The notes under the pieces were generated by a model. It was not told the origin of the DNA, did no database searches, and worked only from the letters and a program-made list of their open reading frames with translations. From Acidobacteriota bacterium (GTDB taxonomy: Bacteria; Acidobacteriota; Vicinamibacteria; Vicinamibacterales; Vicinamibacteraceae): 37,006 nucleotides of DNA. Shown in pieces: positions 23,329 through 32,614 of the stretch. A program made the translations under genes and the position numbers. The DNA is taken from assembly GCA_020845575.1 (NCBI GenBank), contig JADLFL010000009.1, positions 1 through 37,006 on the forward strand. Reading direction: 5' to 3'. Position 1 is the stretch's first letter, and each line of letters opens with the position of its first letter.

Positions 23329-24105
23329 ATGGACTCCCTGATCGCCTTCTCTCACGTCTCGGTGATCCGCGACGGCGCAACGGTACTCGACGATTTCTCG
23401 CTGGAGATCCCCGCGGGGCAGCATGTGGCGGTTGTCGGGCCGAACGGGTCCGGCAAGAGCACGGTGCTGAAGCTCTTCACGCAGGAATTGCGGCCCGTGG
23501 CCAGGCCGGACACGTCGGTGACCATCCTCGGGCAGGACCGCTGGACGCAATGGGACCTGCGCGCGGCGATCGGGATCGTCTCCAACGATCTGCTGGCGAC
23601 CTGTACGCGCCGGATCACGGGGCGCGAGCTGTTGTTGTCGAGCTTCTTCGGCAGCATCGGGCTGTGGCCGCACCACGAGCCGACCGAAGCGATGCACGCG
23701 CGCGTCGACGAGGTGCTGGAGTGGCTCGGCCTGCCCTACCTCGCCAGGCGGCTGATCACGCGCATGTCGTCGGGCGAGGCGCGTCGCCTGCTCATCGGCC
23801 GCGCGCTGATCCATCGCCCTCGCGCGCTGGTGCTCGACGAGCCCATGACGAGCCTCGATCTCGGTGCGGCCCATGAAGTCCGCGCGACGATGAGCGCGCT
23901 GGCGCGGGAGGGGACAACGCTCTTCCTGGTGACGCACGACCTGTCAGACATCGTGCCCGAGATCGGCCGCGTGGTGCTGCTCAAGCGCGGACGTGTCGTC
24001 GGCGACGGCACGCCCGCCGAGTGCCTCACCACGTCGACGCTGAGTGACCTGTACGAGCGTCCCGTGGAAGTCACCTACCGCGACGGCCACTATCACGCCT
24101 GGTGA
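23329..24105 (+). CDS. ABC transporter ATP-binding protein
   Basis: 258-aa cytoplasmic ATPase subunit. Walker A GPNGSGKST (residues about 37-45), signature-like MSSGEARRLL (in place of LSGGQ), Walker B ALVLDEP and the H-loop THD are all present. The overall form (single domain, SNDL after the Q-loop region, THDLSDIVPEIGRVVLLKRG) is like ModF/YlmA-type iron- or molybdate-linked ATPases. No permease gene is adjacent, so the partner is elsewhere or it acts alone. TACGAT at 23312-23317 is a likely -10 box, leaving a leader of only a few bases. Confidence 0.92.
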   Translation: MDSLIAFSHVSVIRDGATVLDDFSLEIPAGQHVAVVGPNGSGKSTVLKLFTQELRPVARPDTSVTILGQDRWTQWDLRAAIGIVSNDLLATCTRRITGRELLLSSFFGSIGLWPHHEPTEAMHARVDEVLEWLGLPYLARRLITRMSSGEARRLLIGRALIHRPRALVLDEPMTSLDLGAAHEVRATMSALAREGTTLFLVTHDLSDIVPEIGRVVLLKRGRVVGDGTPAECLTTSTLSDLYERPVEVTYRDGHYHAW

Positions 24106-24114
24106 CCACGGCCG

Positions 24115-24187
24115 GGCACCGGGCACCGGGCAACCGGACGGTCGGCAACCGGCAATGGGCAACCGGCAACCGGCAACCGGCAACCGG
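24115..24187. repeat. GGCAACC heptad repeats
   Basis: Degenerate copies of GGGCACC/GGCAACC, ending in four near-perfect GGCAACC units. They fill the gap between the convergent ABC and peptidase genes. The same heptad recurs at 27501-27528 and, inverted, at 35090-35117. Confidence 0.8.
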
Positions 24188-24203
24188 ACAGCCTGAGCTG
24201 CTG

Positions 24204-26462
24204 TCACCGTTCCAGCAAGAGCGTCGCGCGTTCGATCTCGCCGGCGTAGCGGTCGAGGGTACCGGCCACGATCGGGATCTGGCGGCGAGCCTCGTCCCAG
24301 GCGCGCTGTTCGAGGGCTTCGCGGACGGCGGGCAGCGTCTTCACGCCGTAGCCGGTGTAGTACCCCGGCGCGTACACCTGGTGCCTGAACCACGGCCGAC
24401 GCGGAAGACCTTCCTGACGCGTGAGCGCGCGCTCGGCCGTGAAGAGGACGGCGTTGGCGGGCGCGAGCGCACCCGCGTTGCCACCGGCGGCGGGTGCGAC
24501 GGCCGCATCGAACCGGCGCGCAGCCACGCGCAGGCGCTCGACAACGTCACGCAGCGGCTTCATGTCGAAATCGGGCACCACGTCCTTCTTCGCCGGCACC
24601 ACGAACGTGTCCGACGGATTGGCCGCCAGCACGAACGTCCCCTCGTCGATGCGCCTGTTGTGTTCGATGGTCTCGGTCTTCAGGGTCTCCACAAGCCTCT
24701 CGAGCTCACCGACGTACGTGCCGATCCGCTCCGCCGAACGCACGAACGCGAACGGCAACAGGTCTGCCTCCGAAAGCCGGAGCACGGCACGACCGCCCAC
24801 TTTCGCGAGCGCCGCGGCATAGGCGAGATCGGGGTCCTGGAAGCGCTTGTAGTGATCCACCGAGTCGTACACCGAGTGGTACTGCCCGTACTCCCCTTCC
24901 CCGCCGAACCCGATGTTGAGCGACGCGATGCCCAGGTGCTGCAGGAACGGCGTGTAATCGGATCCTGACCCGAGCGCACCGATCTCGAACCGTCGCTCCT
25001 CGCGCGCGATGCGGCTCGCGTGAGGCGTCCCTTCGATGACGGTCCGCGCGAGCAGGCGATCGCCCACCGATCCCTTCACGCGCGGATCGGGCACGTCGCG
25101 TGCGATCTCGTTGACGAATCGTTCGAGGCTGTGCGAGCCGCCCGCGCTCAGGAACCCGCGCGCGTTGCTGTCCGAGTTGATGTACGCCACGACCTTCGCG
25201 CTGAGCGCGGCGGCGTGGTCCTCGACCCACTCCGTCGATCCGAGCAGGCCGGGCTCCTCCGCGTCCCATGCGGCGAAGACCAGCGTGCGCTTCGGCTTCC
25301 ATCCACTGCGTACCAGTTCCGCGACCGCGCGCGCCTCCTCGAGCACGGCGACCATGCCGCTCGTGGGATCGCTGGCACCCGCCACCCAGCCGTCGTGATG
25401 ATTGCCGCGCACGATCCACTGGTCGGGGAACTCCGCGCCGTCGAGCGTGGCAATCACGTCGTAGGCCGGCACGAGCTTCCAGTCGAATGCGAGCTTCATG
25501 TGGACGCGCGCGGGACCGGGACCGATGTGATACGTCGCCGGCAGGCCGCCGCGCCATGCGGCTGGCGCCACGGGGCCATCGATCGCCTTCAACAGCGGCA
25601 GCGCGTCGCCGTACGAGATCGGGAGCACGGGGATCTTCGTCAGCGTCTCCGCCTTGGTGAACTCTGGGCGTGTGGCCGATGGCGTCGCTGCCACGAAGGG
25701 CGTCAGCGGATCGCCCGGATACACGGGCATGTCGGCCACCGATCCGCGCTGCGCCGAGTGCTCGTTGCGCCAGCCGCCCTTCGGATACGCGTCACCCTGG
25801 AAGTATCCATCGTCCCGGGGATCGGAGTAGATGAGGCAGCCGATGGCGCCGTGCTCGGCGGCGACCTTCGGCTTGATGCCGCGCCACGATCCGCCGTAAC
25901 GCGCGATGACGATCTTCCCCTTCACGTCGATGCCGCGCCGCGCGAGCTCCTCGTAGTCGGCAGGCACGCCGTAGTTGACGTACACGAGTTCGCCCGTGAC
26001 GTCGCCGTCGGACGAGTACATGTTGAAGGTCGGGAGCGCCTCCGACGTCAGCTTCGAGACCGCGTCGCCCTGGACGGGCGGCTCGGAAAGCCGCGCCGTG
26101 AAGCGCGTGGGCGCAACCATCTCCACCACGCGCGTGATGGGCGTCGGGAAGAGGACGTCGTACTGCTTGATCTCGACGCGATAGCCCCACTCGCGCAGCA
26201 GTGCCGCCATGAACTCGGCGTTCGCCTTGCCATGCGGGGATCCGGCGTGATGCGGTCGCGCCGCCATCCGCTCCAGCCACGCCGTCAGGTTCGCCGTGGA
26301 GATCTGCGCGTCGAAGCGGCGTTCGAGATCGTGCTGCGCGCCGACACGCGCGCTGGCGAAGCCGTGGATGGGCGCCGACGGCTGCTCCTGGGCATGACCG
26401 GCCAGGGAGGCTGTGGCGATGAGGGCGATGAGCAGGGGCGACACGCGACGCATGCGCGCCAT
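24204..26462 (-). CDS. Secreted M28 peptidase, glutamate carboxypeptidase II-like
   Basis: 752 aa. A signal peptide (LLIALIATASLAGHAQ) leads to the GCPII/transferrin-receptor architecture: PA domain (about 150-260), di-zinc M28 domain and a helical dimerisation domain at the C-terminus. The zinc site matches GCPII: H355 in GNHHDGW, D365 in ASDPTSG, catalytic and ligand Glu pair 402-403 in WDAEEPGLLGSTEW, D431 in INSDS and H529 in QYHSVYDS. It probably trims peptides in the periplasm or outside the cell. ATG at 26462, with an alternative at 26453. An unrelated hairpin and the ApbE gene lie upstream. Confidence 0.95.
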   Translation of the reverse strand: MARMRRVSPLLIALIATASLAGHAQEQPSAPIHGFASARVGAQHDLERRFDAQISTANLTAWLERMAARPHHAGSPHGKANAEFMAALLREWGYRVEIKQYDVLFPTPITRVVEMVAPTRFTARLSEPPVQGDAVSKLTSEALPTFNMYSSDGDVTGELVYVNYGVPADYEELARRGIDVKGKIVIARYGGSWRGIKPKVAAEHGAIGCLIYSDPRDDGYFQGDAYPKGGWRNEHSAQRGSVADMPVYPGDPLTPFVAATPSATRPEFTKAETLTKIPVLPISYGDALPLLKAIDGPVAPAAWRGGLPATYHIGPGPARVHMKLAFDWKLVPAYDVIATLDGAEFPDQWIVRGNHHDGWVAGASDPTSGMVAVLEEARAVAELVRSGWKPKRTLVFAAWDAEEPGLLGSTEWVEDHAAALSAKVVAYINSDSNARGFLSAGGSHSLERFVNEIARDVPDPRVKGSVGDRLLARTVIEGTPHASRIAREERRFEIGALGSGSDYTPFLQHLGIASLNIGFGGEGEYGQYHSVYDSVDHYKRFQDPDLAYAAALAKVGGRAVLRLSEADLLPFAFVRSAERIGTYVGELERLVETLKTETIEHNRRIDEGTFVLAANPSDTFVVPAKKDVVPDFDMKPLRDVVERLRVAARRFDAAVAPAAGGNAGALAPANAVLFTAERALTRQEGLPRRPWFRHQVYAPGYYTGYGVKTLPAVREALEQRAWDEARRQIPIVAGTLDRYAGEIERATLLLER

Positions 26463-26502
26463 TCAATCACAGCCCGGGCGACGGTCGCCCTTGGATGCCT
26501 GC

Positions 26503-26523
26503 CCGCCGGATGGAATCCGGCGG
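26503..26523 (-). terminator. Hairpin after ApbE gene
   Basis: CCGCCGGAT and ATCCGGCGG form a 9-bp stem with a GGA loop, eight bases after the ApbE stop. A second short stem (GGGCGA/TCGCCC, 26476-26490) follows. No T-tract; probable transcript end. Confidence 0.5.
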
Positions 26524-26530
26524 CTACACC

Positions 26531-27781
26531 TCAGGGGAGGCTGTCGACCAGGGTTCGAAGGCGGGTCGAGGCGCGGACCGTGGGCCGGTCCGGCGTGCGG
26601 AGGACGATGAAGGCGGCGGCGGCGGGGTGACGTTCGATGAGGTCGAGGCCCTTGTCGACTCCGAGCACGCCGATGGCCGTGTCGAGGCCGTCGGCATCCA
26701 TGCCATGCGGCGCGATGACCGTCACTGTGATGTCGTCGAGCAGGCCGGTTCGCGATCGCGGGTCGATCACGTGGGAGTATCGCCGGCCGTCGATGTCGAG
26801 GTGCTGCTCGGCGTTGCCCGACGTCGAGACCGCCATGTGACTCAGGCGAAGGACCGCCGGCACGTCAGTGCCTTCGAGGTCATCGTCGTGGATGCGCACG
26901 CGCCAGCCAGGCTGGCCCGGCGGCGGCGCGCCGCACGCGATGTCTCCGCTCACGGCGACCAGCGCGCTCGGCACGCCCGCGCGCGCGATGGCCGCGAGCG
27001 CTTCGCTCGCCGCGTAGCCCTTGCCGATGGCGCCGACGTCAAGTTGCACGCCGGCGATGTCGAACGACACGGTGCGCCGCGCCTCGTCGAGATGCATGTA
27101 CGTGTACCCGCTGCGACGAGCTGCCGCGTGCAGCGCGTCGCTCTCGGGCACGCGTCCCGTCGCACGCGCGTCGCGCCAGACGCGCACGACAGCACCTTGC
27201 GTGATGTCGAACGCGCCATCGGTTTCCACCGAGAGCCGGTGCGACGCGCGCAACACGGCGAAGAGATCGGGGCCAACCGCGACGGGCCGTCCCACGGCTT
27301 CGCGGGTCACACGGTTCAGTTCACTCTCCGACTTGTAGTCCGACAGGATGGCGTCGAGTTCCCTGATGCGATCGAAGCCCGCGCGGAACGCCACGCGCGC
27401 CGCCTCGGCATCGCGCGCGTACACGGTGATCCGCACGAGCGTCCCCATGTGCGGCTCGACGCCTTCGAAACGCGTCTGCACAGGCGATGGTGAGGACACC
27501 GGCAACCGGCAACCGGCAACCGGCAACCGGACATCAGCAGCCGAACACCCGACACCCGAGTGATCGAAATGCGGCGCAGGCGCGCGGGTGGCGGCGGACG
27601 GGCCGCCCCGCCCGCCCGCAAGCGCGTCTCCCGTACAAGTGCTGTTCGCGCCGAGGACGGGTGGGGCTGTCCGCCGACAGGACCCGCGCGCAGAGGTCGT
27701 CTGGAAGACGTCGGGCATCTGGGGTGAGATGCCGGCAACGGCCGTGACCAGGGCGAGGATGCGGAGCGAGCAAGGCAGCAC
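26531..27781 (-). CDS. apbE: ApbE-like FAD:protein FMN transferase
   Basis: Flavin transferase that attaches FMN to Thr residues of exported proteins. The domain begins RFEGVEPHMGTLVRITVYA and contains DVGAIGKGYA, SGDIACG, YSHVIDPRSRTG and DADGLDTAIGVLG, all family motifs. The start is a problem. The ATG in EPHMGT (27448) cuts the domain. The GTG at 27781 supplies a signal-like segment (VLPCSLRILALVTAVAGIS), as ApbE needs, but puts about 80 low-complexity residues, including an in-frame GGCAACC repeat (RLPVAGCRLPV), between signal and domain. GTG codons at 27499 and 27481 are other options. The distance to the upstream amidohydrolase stop is 17 bases. Confidence 0.85.
   Translation of the reverse strand: MLPCSLRILALVTAVAGISPQMPDVFQTTSARGSCRRTAPPVLGANSTCTGDALAGGRGGPSAATRAPAPHFDHSGVGCSAADVRLPVAGCRLPVSSPSPVQTRFEGVEPHMGTLVRITVYARDAEAARVAFRAGFDRIRELDAILSDYKSESELNRVTREAVGRPVAVGPDLFAVLRASHRLSVETDGAFDITQGAVVRVWRDARATGRVPESDALHAAARRSGYTYMHLDEARRTVSFDIAGVQLDVGAIGKGYAASEALAAIARAGVPSALVAVSGDIACGAPPPGQPGWRVRIHDDDLEGTDVPAVLRLSHMAVSTSGNAEQHLDIDGRRYSHVIDPRSRTGLLDDITVTVIAPHGMDADGLDTAIGVLGVDKGLDLIERHPAAAAFIVLRTPDRPTVRASTRLRTLVDSLP
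27501..27528. repeat. Four perfect GGCAACC heptads
   Basis: Exactly four tandem GGCAACC units. They lie 50 bases upstream of the ApbE core domain and, if the 27781 start is used, within its coding sequence. Confidence 0.85.
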
Positions 27782-27798
27782 GGAGAATCGCCGTGGGC

Positions 27799-28740
27799 TC
27801 AGAGGCGGAGGACGCGCTTCGCGTTCTCGTACAGCAGCTTCCGCTCGATGGCCTTGCTGGCGGCAAGACGACGGATCGCGGCGATGGTCTGCGCGCCCTG
27901 GCACGTCGGCCCGCTGCCGACGTGGTCGCTGCAGTCGCTGCCGTACAACAGCTTGTCCTGATGCCGCGTGAGGAAATCGCGCGTGAAGGCCTCGTCGCGC
28001 GTCAGCGCATTCAGGCCGGAACCCGCCCCCAGGTCGCCGTACATGTTCGGGTAGTCGCGCAGGTACCGGTCCGTCAGTCCGCCGGGCGTCACGGGCCCCT
28101 TGGGATACAACACCGTCTGGTCGCGGTGGTTCGCGTCGATGTTGGCCCACCACGTCTGCGCGTGACCGATGAACGTCACGCGCGGGAAGCGCTCCAGCAT
28201 CGTGTGGAAGCGCTCGAAACCGTGGTTGTACATCCCGAACTGCCAGTGCATCAGCACGGGGACGCGATGCGTGTCGGCAAGCGTGTAGATCGCCTGCATC
28301 TCCGGGGCGTCGCACGCCACGCCGAACTTCTGCTCGGCGATGAGTACGGCGCCTCGCGCGATCTGCCTCTCGATCTCCTGCGTCGCGCCCTCGACATCCG
28401 GAACCTCGTTGGCGCCGAAGAGGTACGCCTCGCGATGCGCCCGCGCGAACTCGTAGCAGGCGTCGTTGCCGAGTGCCTGCGCCTGGAGACCGTTGGCTAC
28501 ACCGTCATGCGTCGATGGACGCTGCACGGAACGGCCCGCCGGCAACAGGATCGTCGTCGTCACACCCATCGCGCGCTGGTGCGCCAGCAGCACATGGTCC
28601 GGACGGCCGCTGTAGCCCACGTGCTGGTGGATGTCTATGATGGGTTCTCCCTGCGCGGCCAGCCGCGGCGCCACGCCCGGCAGGGCCATGCCAGCCAGCG
28701 CCAATCCGGAAGTCGAGAGAAACGTCCGCCGAGTCGTCAT
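27799..28740 (-). CDS. Tat-exported amidohydrolase
   Basis: 313-aa Amidohydrolase_2-type TIM-barrel protein. A twin-arginine signal (TTRRTFLSTSGLALAGMALPG) shows export in folded form. IIDIHQHVG carries the first metal ligands (HxH); VPVLMHWQFG, FIGHAQTWW and LLYGSDCSD match later strands with further ligands. Relatives act as decarboxylases or hydrolases; the substrate is unknown. ATG at 28740, with another at 28749. The codon at 28740 shares CATG with the divergent start codon of the cytochrome gene at 28739. Confidence 0.9.
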   Translation of the reverse strand: MTTRRTFLSTSGLALAGMALPGVAPRLAAQGEPIIDIHQHVGYSGRPDHVLLAHQRAMGVTTTILLPAGRSVQRPSTHDGVANGLQAQALGNDACYEFARAHREAYLFGANEVPDVEGATQEIERQIARGAVLIAEQKFGVACDAPEMQAIYTLADTHRVPVLMHWQFGMYNHGFERFHTMLERFPRVTFIGHAQTWWANIDANHRDQTVLYPKGPVTPGGLTDRYLRDYPNMYGDLGAGSGLNALTRDEAFTRDFLTRHQDKLLYGSDCSDHVGSGPTCQGAQTIAAIRRLAASKAIERKLLYENAKRVLRL

Positions 28741-31381
28741 GCGCGCCATTGTGTCCCGAATCTTCCTCGTCACGGCGATCGTCGGCACGATCGCCATGGC
28801 TCCCACGTGGGGTCAGCAGACGCGTGCATGGCCTCCTGGCGTCGCGGCCGTGGAGCCGTCATCTCCCGCGCGCACGCCCGATGAGGAGTTGGCTACCTTC
28901 CATCTGGCGCCAGGTTTCCGCATCGAACTCGTGGCGAGCGAACCCCTCGTGCAGGACCCCGTGGCGATCGACTGGGCACCAGACGGTCGGCTGTGGGTAG
29001 TCGAGATGCCCGGCTTCATGCCAGACATCGCCGCCACAGGCGAGCACGCACCTGTCGGACGTATCGTCACGTTGACCGACACCGACGGCGACGGCCGGAT
29101 GGACCACCGCACGGTGTTCGCCGACGGACTCGTGCTCGCACGCAGCGTCAAGGTGCTGGACGATGGCGTGCTGGTGGCCGAGCCTCCCGACCTCTGGCTG
29201 ATGCGCGACACCGACAGCGACGGCCGCATGAACACGAAGACGCGCGTCACCAACCAGTTCGGCAGACGTGACGTGGACGTCGAGAACAACGCGAACGGAT
29301 TCGACTGGGGCCTCGACAACCGCATGCGCACCGCGGGGCAATCGCGCGTCACTCTGCGGTGGAAGGCTGGCACGATCGTCGTCGAGCCCTCGCCCGTGCG
29401 CGGACAGTGGGGCGTCACACATGACGATGTGGGGCGGACGTATCGCAACACGAACGAATCCGCGCTGCACGTGGATCTGATCGCGAGCGAGTACTTCGTG
29501 CGCCACCCGCAATTGCTGCGCACTCGCGGCAGCTACGAGCGGCTGGCGATGCCCGACAACGACCTCAACACCATCTGGCCCGCGCGTCCCACGCCTGGCG
29601 TCAATCGCGGCTACCAGGCGGGCATCCGTCGCGCCGACGGCACGCTCGCGCGCTACACGTCGGTGTGTACGCCGCTGGTGTATCGCGGGGATCGCCTGCC
29701 GTCAGACGTGTACGGAAGCGTGTTCGTGGCAGACCCTGCCGCGAACCTCGTGAGCCTCATCCACCTGCGCGAAGACGATGTGACGCTGCGCGCGTCCAAG
29801 CCGTGGCCGGATGCCGAGTTTCTCGCGTCGACCGACGAGCGCTTCCGTCCCGTGCAGATCGTCAACGCGCCCGACGGAGCCTTGTACGTCGTGGATCTCT
29901 ATCGCGGCGTCATCGAGCACCGGCTGTCGTTGACGGCGTATCTCAAGTCGTACATCGAGACGCAGGGGCTCGTCGAGCCGCGCGGGCTCGGACGCATCTG
30001 GCGGATCGTGCACGACGACACGCCGCGAGACACGAGTGCCCTGCCCACGCGCACGCCGGCGGACCTTGTCGCCCTGCTCTCGCATCCGAACGGCTGGCGT
30101 CGCGACACCGCGCAACGGCTGCTCGTGGAGCGCGGGCTCGTGGAGACTGCGCCTGCGCTCGGCGTGCTCGCCCGCGATGCGGCCGACGCACGCACGCGAC
30201 TTCACGCGCTCTGGACGCTCGACGGCCTCGACGCGATCGAACCGTCGCACGTGGCTGTCGCACTGACCGATGCGTCACCTCACGTGCGTGCCGCTGGTCT
30301 GCGGATCGCGGAACGCTGGCTCGACGCTCCATCGCCGGATCTGCGATCCCGCATCGAAACCGCGATCGACGATCCGGATCCGCGAGTACGTCTGCAGGCC
30401 GCCGCCACGCTCGGCGCTCTGCCTGACGGTGACACCAAGTGGGACGCGATGGCGCGCGCCCTCACCCGATCCGGCGGCGATCCGATGGTGACCGATGCCG
30501 TGCTTTCCGGCGCACGCGGTTCCGAGGGCGCGCTCCTCGCGCGACTGCTCATACAGGACGCCGACGCCGCGACGACGATGGTGGCGGCCACGTTGTTGCG
30601 CGGAGGACGTGACGGTGAAGCGCGGACGTGGCTCGCGCGCATCGCCGACGCCACGCTGCCGATGGCGCGACGCGAGGCTCTGATGTCCGGCGCGGAGATC
30701 GGCATTCTCGGCGCGCCGGTCCCCGGTCAGTTGCCGCCGCTGCCCACGGCGCCCGGCGTGACGTGCCCGACGTGCCCCGGCGGCCGTCAGAGTGCGGGTG
30801 GCGCGTACGCATTCGAGTGGCCCGAGGCGGCCAACGCGTACACGCGTCCAGGTCCGGCGGCGCCACCCTTGCGACTCACCGACGCACCGCGCGCGTTCAT
30901 CGCGCTCGCTGAAGAGGATTCGCGCCTGGGTCGGCAGGCGGCTGCGGTACTGACGCACGTCACGTGGCCAGGCAAGCCCGGTGACGAGGACACGCCTCCG
31001 CCGCTGACCGCACAGGAGCAGCAACGCTTCGATGAGGGACGCACGATCTACGAGGCGCTGTGCCAGTCGTGCCACCAGGCCGACGGTCGCGGCCAGGCGG
31101 GTCGGGCCGCGAGTCTCGTCGGTTCGCCCATCGCGCTGGCGCCATCGGAGATTCCCGTGCGCGTGCTGATGAACGGTAAGGAAGGAGTGACTGGTCTGAT
31201 GCCGCCGCTCGGATCGGCCATGACCGACGCGCAGGTCGCGGCGGTCCTCACCTACATCAGGCGTGAGTGGGGACACGGCGCGACGGCCGTCGACGCCGGC
31301 ATCGTCGCCCGCGTGCGCAAGGCCACGCAGTCGCGCACACGTCCCTGGACCGACGCGGAACTGGCCGCCATCGGCCGTTAG
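28739..31381 (+). CDS. PVC-type beta-propeller / HEAT / cytochrome c protein
   Basis: 880-aa exported protein. A signal peptide (IVSRIFLVTAIVGTIAMAPTWG) precedes a membrane-bound dehydrogenase-like propeller (TIGR02604 type: FHLAPGFRIELVASEP, AIDWAPDGRLWVVEMPGF) with two Ca-binding-like loops (DTDGDGRMD, DTDSDGRMN). HEAT-like repeats follow (about 470-640). A mono-haem cytochrome c domain is at the end: CQSCH (about residue 770), with LMPPLG supplying the distal Met. Such proteins pass electrons from sugar or alcohol oxidation in the periplasm. The ATG at 28739 is chosen for the signal peptide. Confidence 0.93.
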   Translation: MRAIVSRIFLVTAIVGTIAMAPTWGQQTRAWPPGVAAVEPSSPARTPDEELATFHLAPGFRIELVASEPLVQDPVAIDWAPDGRLWVVEMPGFMPDIAATGEHAPVGRIVTLTDTDGDGRMDHRTVFADGLVLARSVKVLDDGVLVAEPPDLWLMRDTDSDGRMNTKTRVTNQFGRRDVDVENNANGFDWGLDNRMRTAGQSRVTLRWKAGTIVVEPSPVRGQWGVTHDDVGRTYRNTNESALHVDLIASEYFVRHPQLLRTRGSYERLAMPDNDLNTIWPARPTPGVNRGYQAGIRRADGTLARYTSVCTPLVYRGDRLPSDVYGSVFVADPAANLVSLIHLREDDVTLRASKPWPDAEFLASTDERFRPVQIVNAPDGALYVVDLYRGVIEHRLSLTAYLKSYIETQGLVEPRGLGRIWRIVHDDTPRDTSALPTRTPADLVALLSHPNGWRRDTAQRLLVERGLVETAPALGVLARDAADARTRLHALWTLDGLDAIEPSHVAVALTDASPHVRAAGLRIAERWLDAPSPDLRSRIETAIDDPDPRVRLQAAATLGALPDGDTKWDAMARALTRSGGDPMVTDAVLSGARGSEGALLARLLIQDADAATTMVAATLLRGGRDGEARTWLARIADATLPMARREALMSGAEIGILGAPVPGQLPPLPTAPGVTCPTCPGGRQSAGGAYAFEWPEAANAYTRPGPAAPPLRLTDAPRAFIALAEEDSRLGRQAAAVLTHVTWPGKPGDEDTPPPLTAQEQQRFDEGRTIYEALCQSCHQADGRGQAGRAASLVGSPIALAPSEIPVRVLMNGKEGVTGLMPPLGSAMTDAQVAAVLTYIRREWGHGATAVDAGIVARVRKATQSRTRPWTDAELAAIGR

Positions 31382-31386
31382 TGAGA

Positions 31387-31468
31387 GGCCGGGCCCGGAG
31401 GGCCGGCCCTACCTACCGCCGCGGTGTGCGGGCCGGGTGTAGGTAGGGCCGGCTCTCCGAGCCCGGCC
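31387..31468. repeat. 82-nt palindromic element
   Basis: Arms 31387-31416 and 31439-31468 are inverted and match at 28 of 30 positions (GGCCGGGC...CCTACCTAC), with a 22-nt loop. It lies six bases after the cytochrome stop and immediately before the promoter of the next gene. REP/BIME-like; it may end transcription. Confidence 0.85.
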
Positions 31469-31486
31469 GTTACGATGAATACCCAC

Positions 31487-32482
31487 ATGGACATCGCATT
31501 TTTCGACACGCATACATACGACTGTGACGCCTTCGAGCGCGCCAACGCCTCTCGATCGCACACGCTGCACTTCATCGAATCGCGCCTTTCGAAGACGACG
31601 GCGCCACTGGCCGTCGGCGCGCCCGTCGTGTGCCCGTTCGTGAACGACCGCGTCGACGCAGACACGCTGCGCGTGCTGCACGCGGGAGGGACGCGGCTCA
31701 TCGCGCTGCGATCGGCCGGCTACAACCATGTCGACCTCGACGCGGCCGCCGCGCTCGATCTGCCCGTGGTGCGCGTGCCCGAATACTCGCCGTACGCCGT
31801 CGCGGAACACGCGATGGCGCTCGTGCTGGCACTGAATCGGAAAATTCACAGGGCCTACAACCGCGTGCGCGAGGCCAACTTCTCCCTCGAAGGCCTCGTC
31901 GGGTTCGATCTCCGCGGCAAGACGTTCGGCATCGTCGGGACCGGCAAGATCGGGCGCGCGCTGGCGCGCATCGCCCACGGGTTCGGGTGTCGTGTGGTTG
32001 CGGCCGATGCGTACCCTGACACGACGCTTGCGGCCGAGCTCGGCGTGATCTACATGGATGCGTCGCAGCTCTACACCGAGGCCGACGTCATCTCGCTCCA
32101 CGTGCCGCTGACGCCAGACACGCATCACATGGTCGACGCGGCAGCCATCGCGCTGATGAAGCGCGGCGTGATGCTGATCAACACGAGCCGCGGCGCGCTC
32201 GTCGACACGCCGGCCCTGATCTCCGCGCTCAAGTCGGGCGCTGTCGGGGCCGCCGGTCTCGACGTCTACGAAGAAGAAGGGCCCCTTTTCTTCCGCGACC
32301 TCTCGATGCTCCCGCTGCAGGATGACGTGCTCGCGCGGCTGCTGACGTTCCCGAACGTCCTCGTGACATCGCACCAGGGCTTCCTGACACGGGAGGCCCT
32401 CGACAACATCGCCGACACCACCCTGACCAGCATCGACGCCTTTGCCCGCGGCGAGGCGCTGGTGCACCGCGTCACGGCGTGA
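31487..32482 (+). CDS. D-2-hydroxyacid dehydrogenase (LdhA-like)
   Basis: 331-aa NAD-dependent dehydrogenase, close in size and layout to E. coli LdhA (D-lactate dehydrogenase, pyruvate to D-lactate). MDIAFFDTHTYD matches the usual LdhA beginning. GIVGTGKIGRALARI is the dinucleotide site; the catalytic Arg is in NTSRGALVD, Glu in DVYEEEGPLFF and His in TSHQGFLTREAL. The ATG at 31487 is preferred to that at 31475, as the latter overlaps a TACGAT -10 box (31471-31476). The transcript would be almost leaderless. Confidence 0.93.
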   Translation: MDIAFFDTHTYDCDAFERANASRSHTLHFIESRLSKTTAPLAVGAPVVCPFVNDRVDADTLRVLHAGGTRLIALRSAGYNHVDLDAAAALDLPVVRVPEYSPYAVAEHAMALVLALNRKIHRAYNRVREANFSLEGLVGFDLRGKTFGIVGTGKIGRALARIAHGFGCRVVAADAYPDTTLAAELGVIYMDASQLYTEADVISLHVPLTPDTHHMVDAAAIALMKRGVMLINTSRGALVDTPALISALKSGAVGAAGLDVYEEEGPLFFRDLSMLPLQDDVLARLLTFPNVLVTSHQGFLTREALDNIADTTLTSIDAFARGEALVHRVTA

Positions 32483-32581
32483 CGATCGCAATGCCGCGAT
32501 GCCGGGATGCGGTAGCGACGTCTTGGTGGCGCGAACGGGTTTCAACCCGGTCGTGAGCGCGCGGTCTGCCGGGCCAGCGGC

Positions 32582-32608
32582 TACAATGCGCGGCACGCAT
32601 TTCAGGAG
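32582..32608 (+). promoter_or_regulatory. Promoter -10 and ribosome site of GH3 gene
   Basis: TACAAT (32582-32587) and CAGGAG (32603-32608), the latter six bases before the ATG at 32615. A small inverted repeat (CGGGTT/AACCCG, about 32536-32549) lies upstream. No good -35. Confidence 0.55.
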
Positions 32609-32614
32609 TGCGAC

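Noticed and set aside
24115..24187. Possible CRISPR array
   Set aside because: The units are contiguous heptads with no unique spacers and no cas genes nearby.
25020..26630. 536-codon frame antisense to the M28 peptidase
   Set aside because: No motifs; the opposite strand has a complete zinc site and signal peptide.
27782..28315. Longer start of ApbE
   Set aside because: This part is an out-of-frame copy of the amidohydrolase gene.
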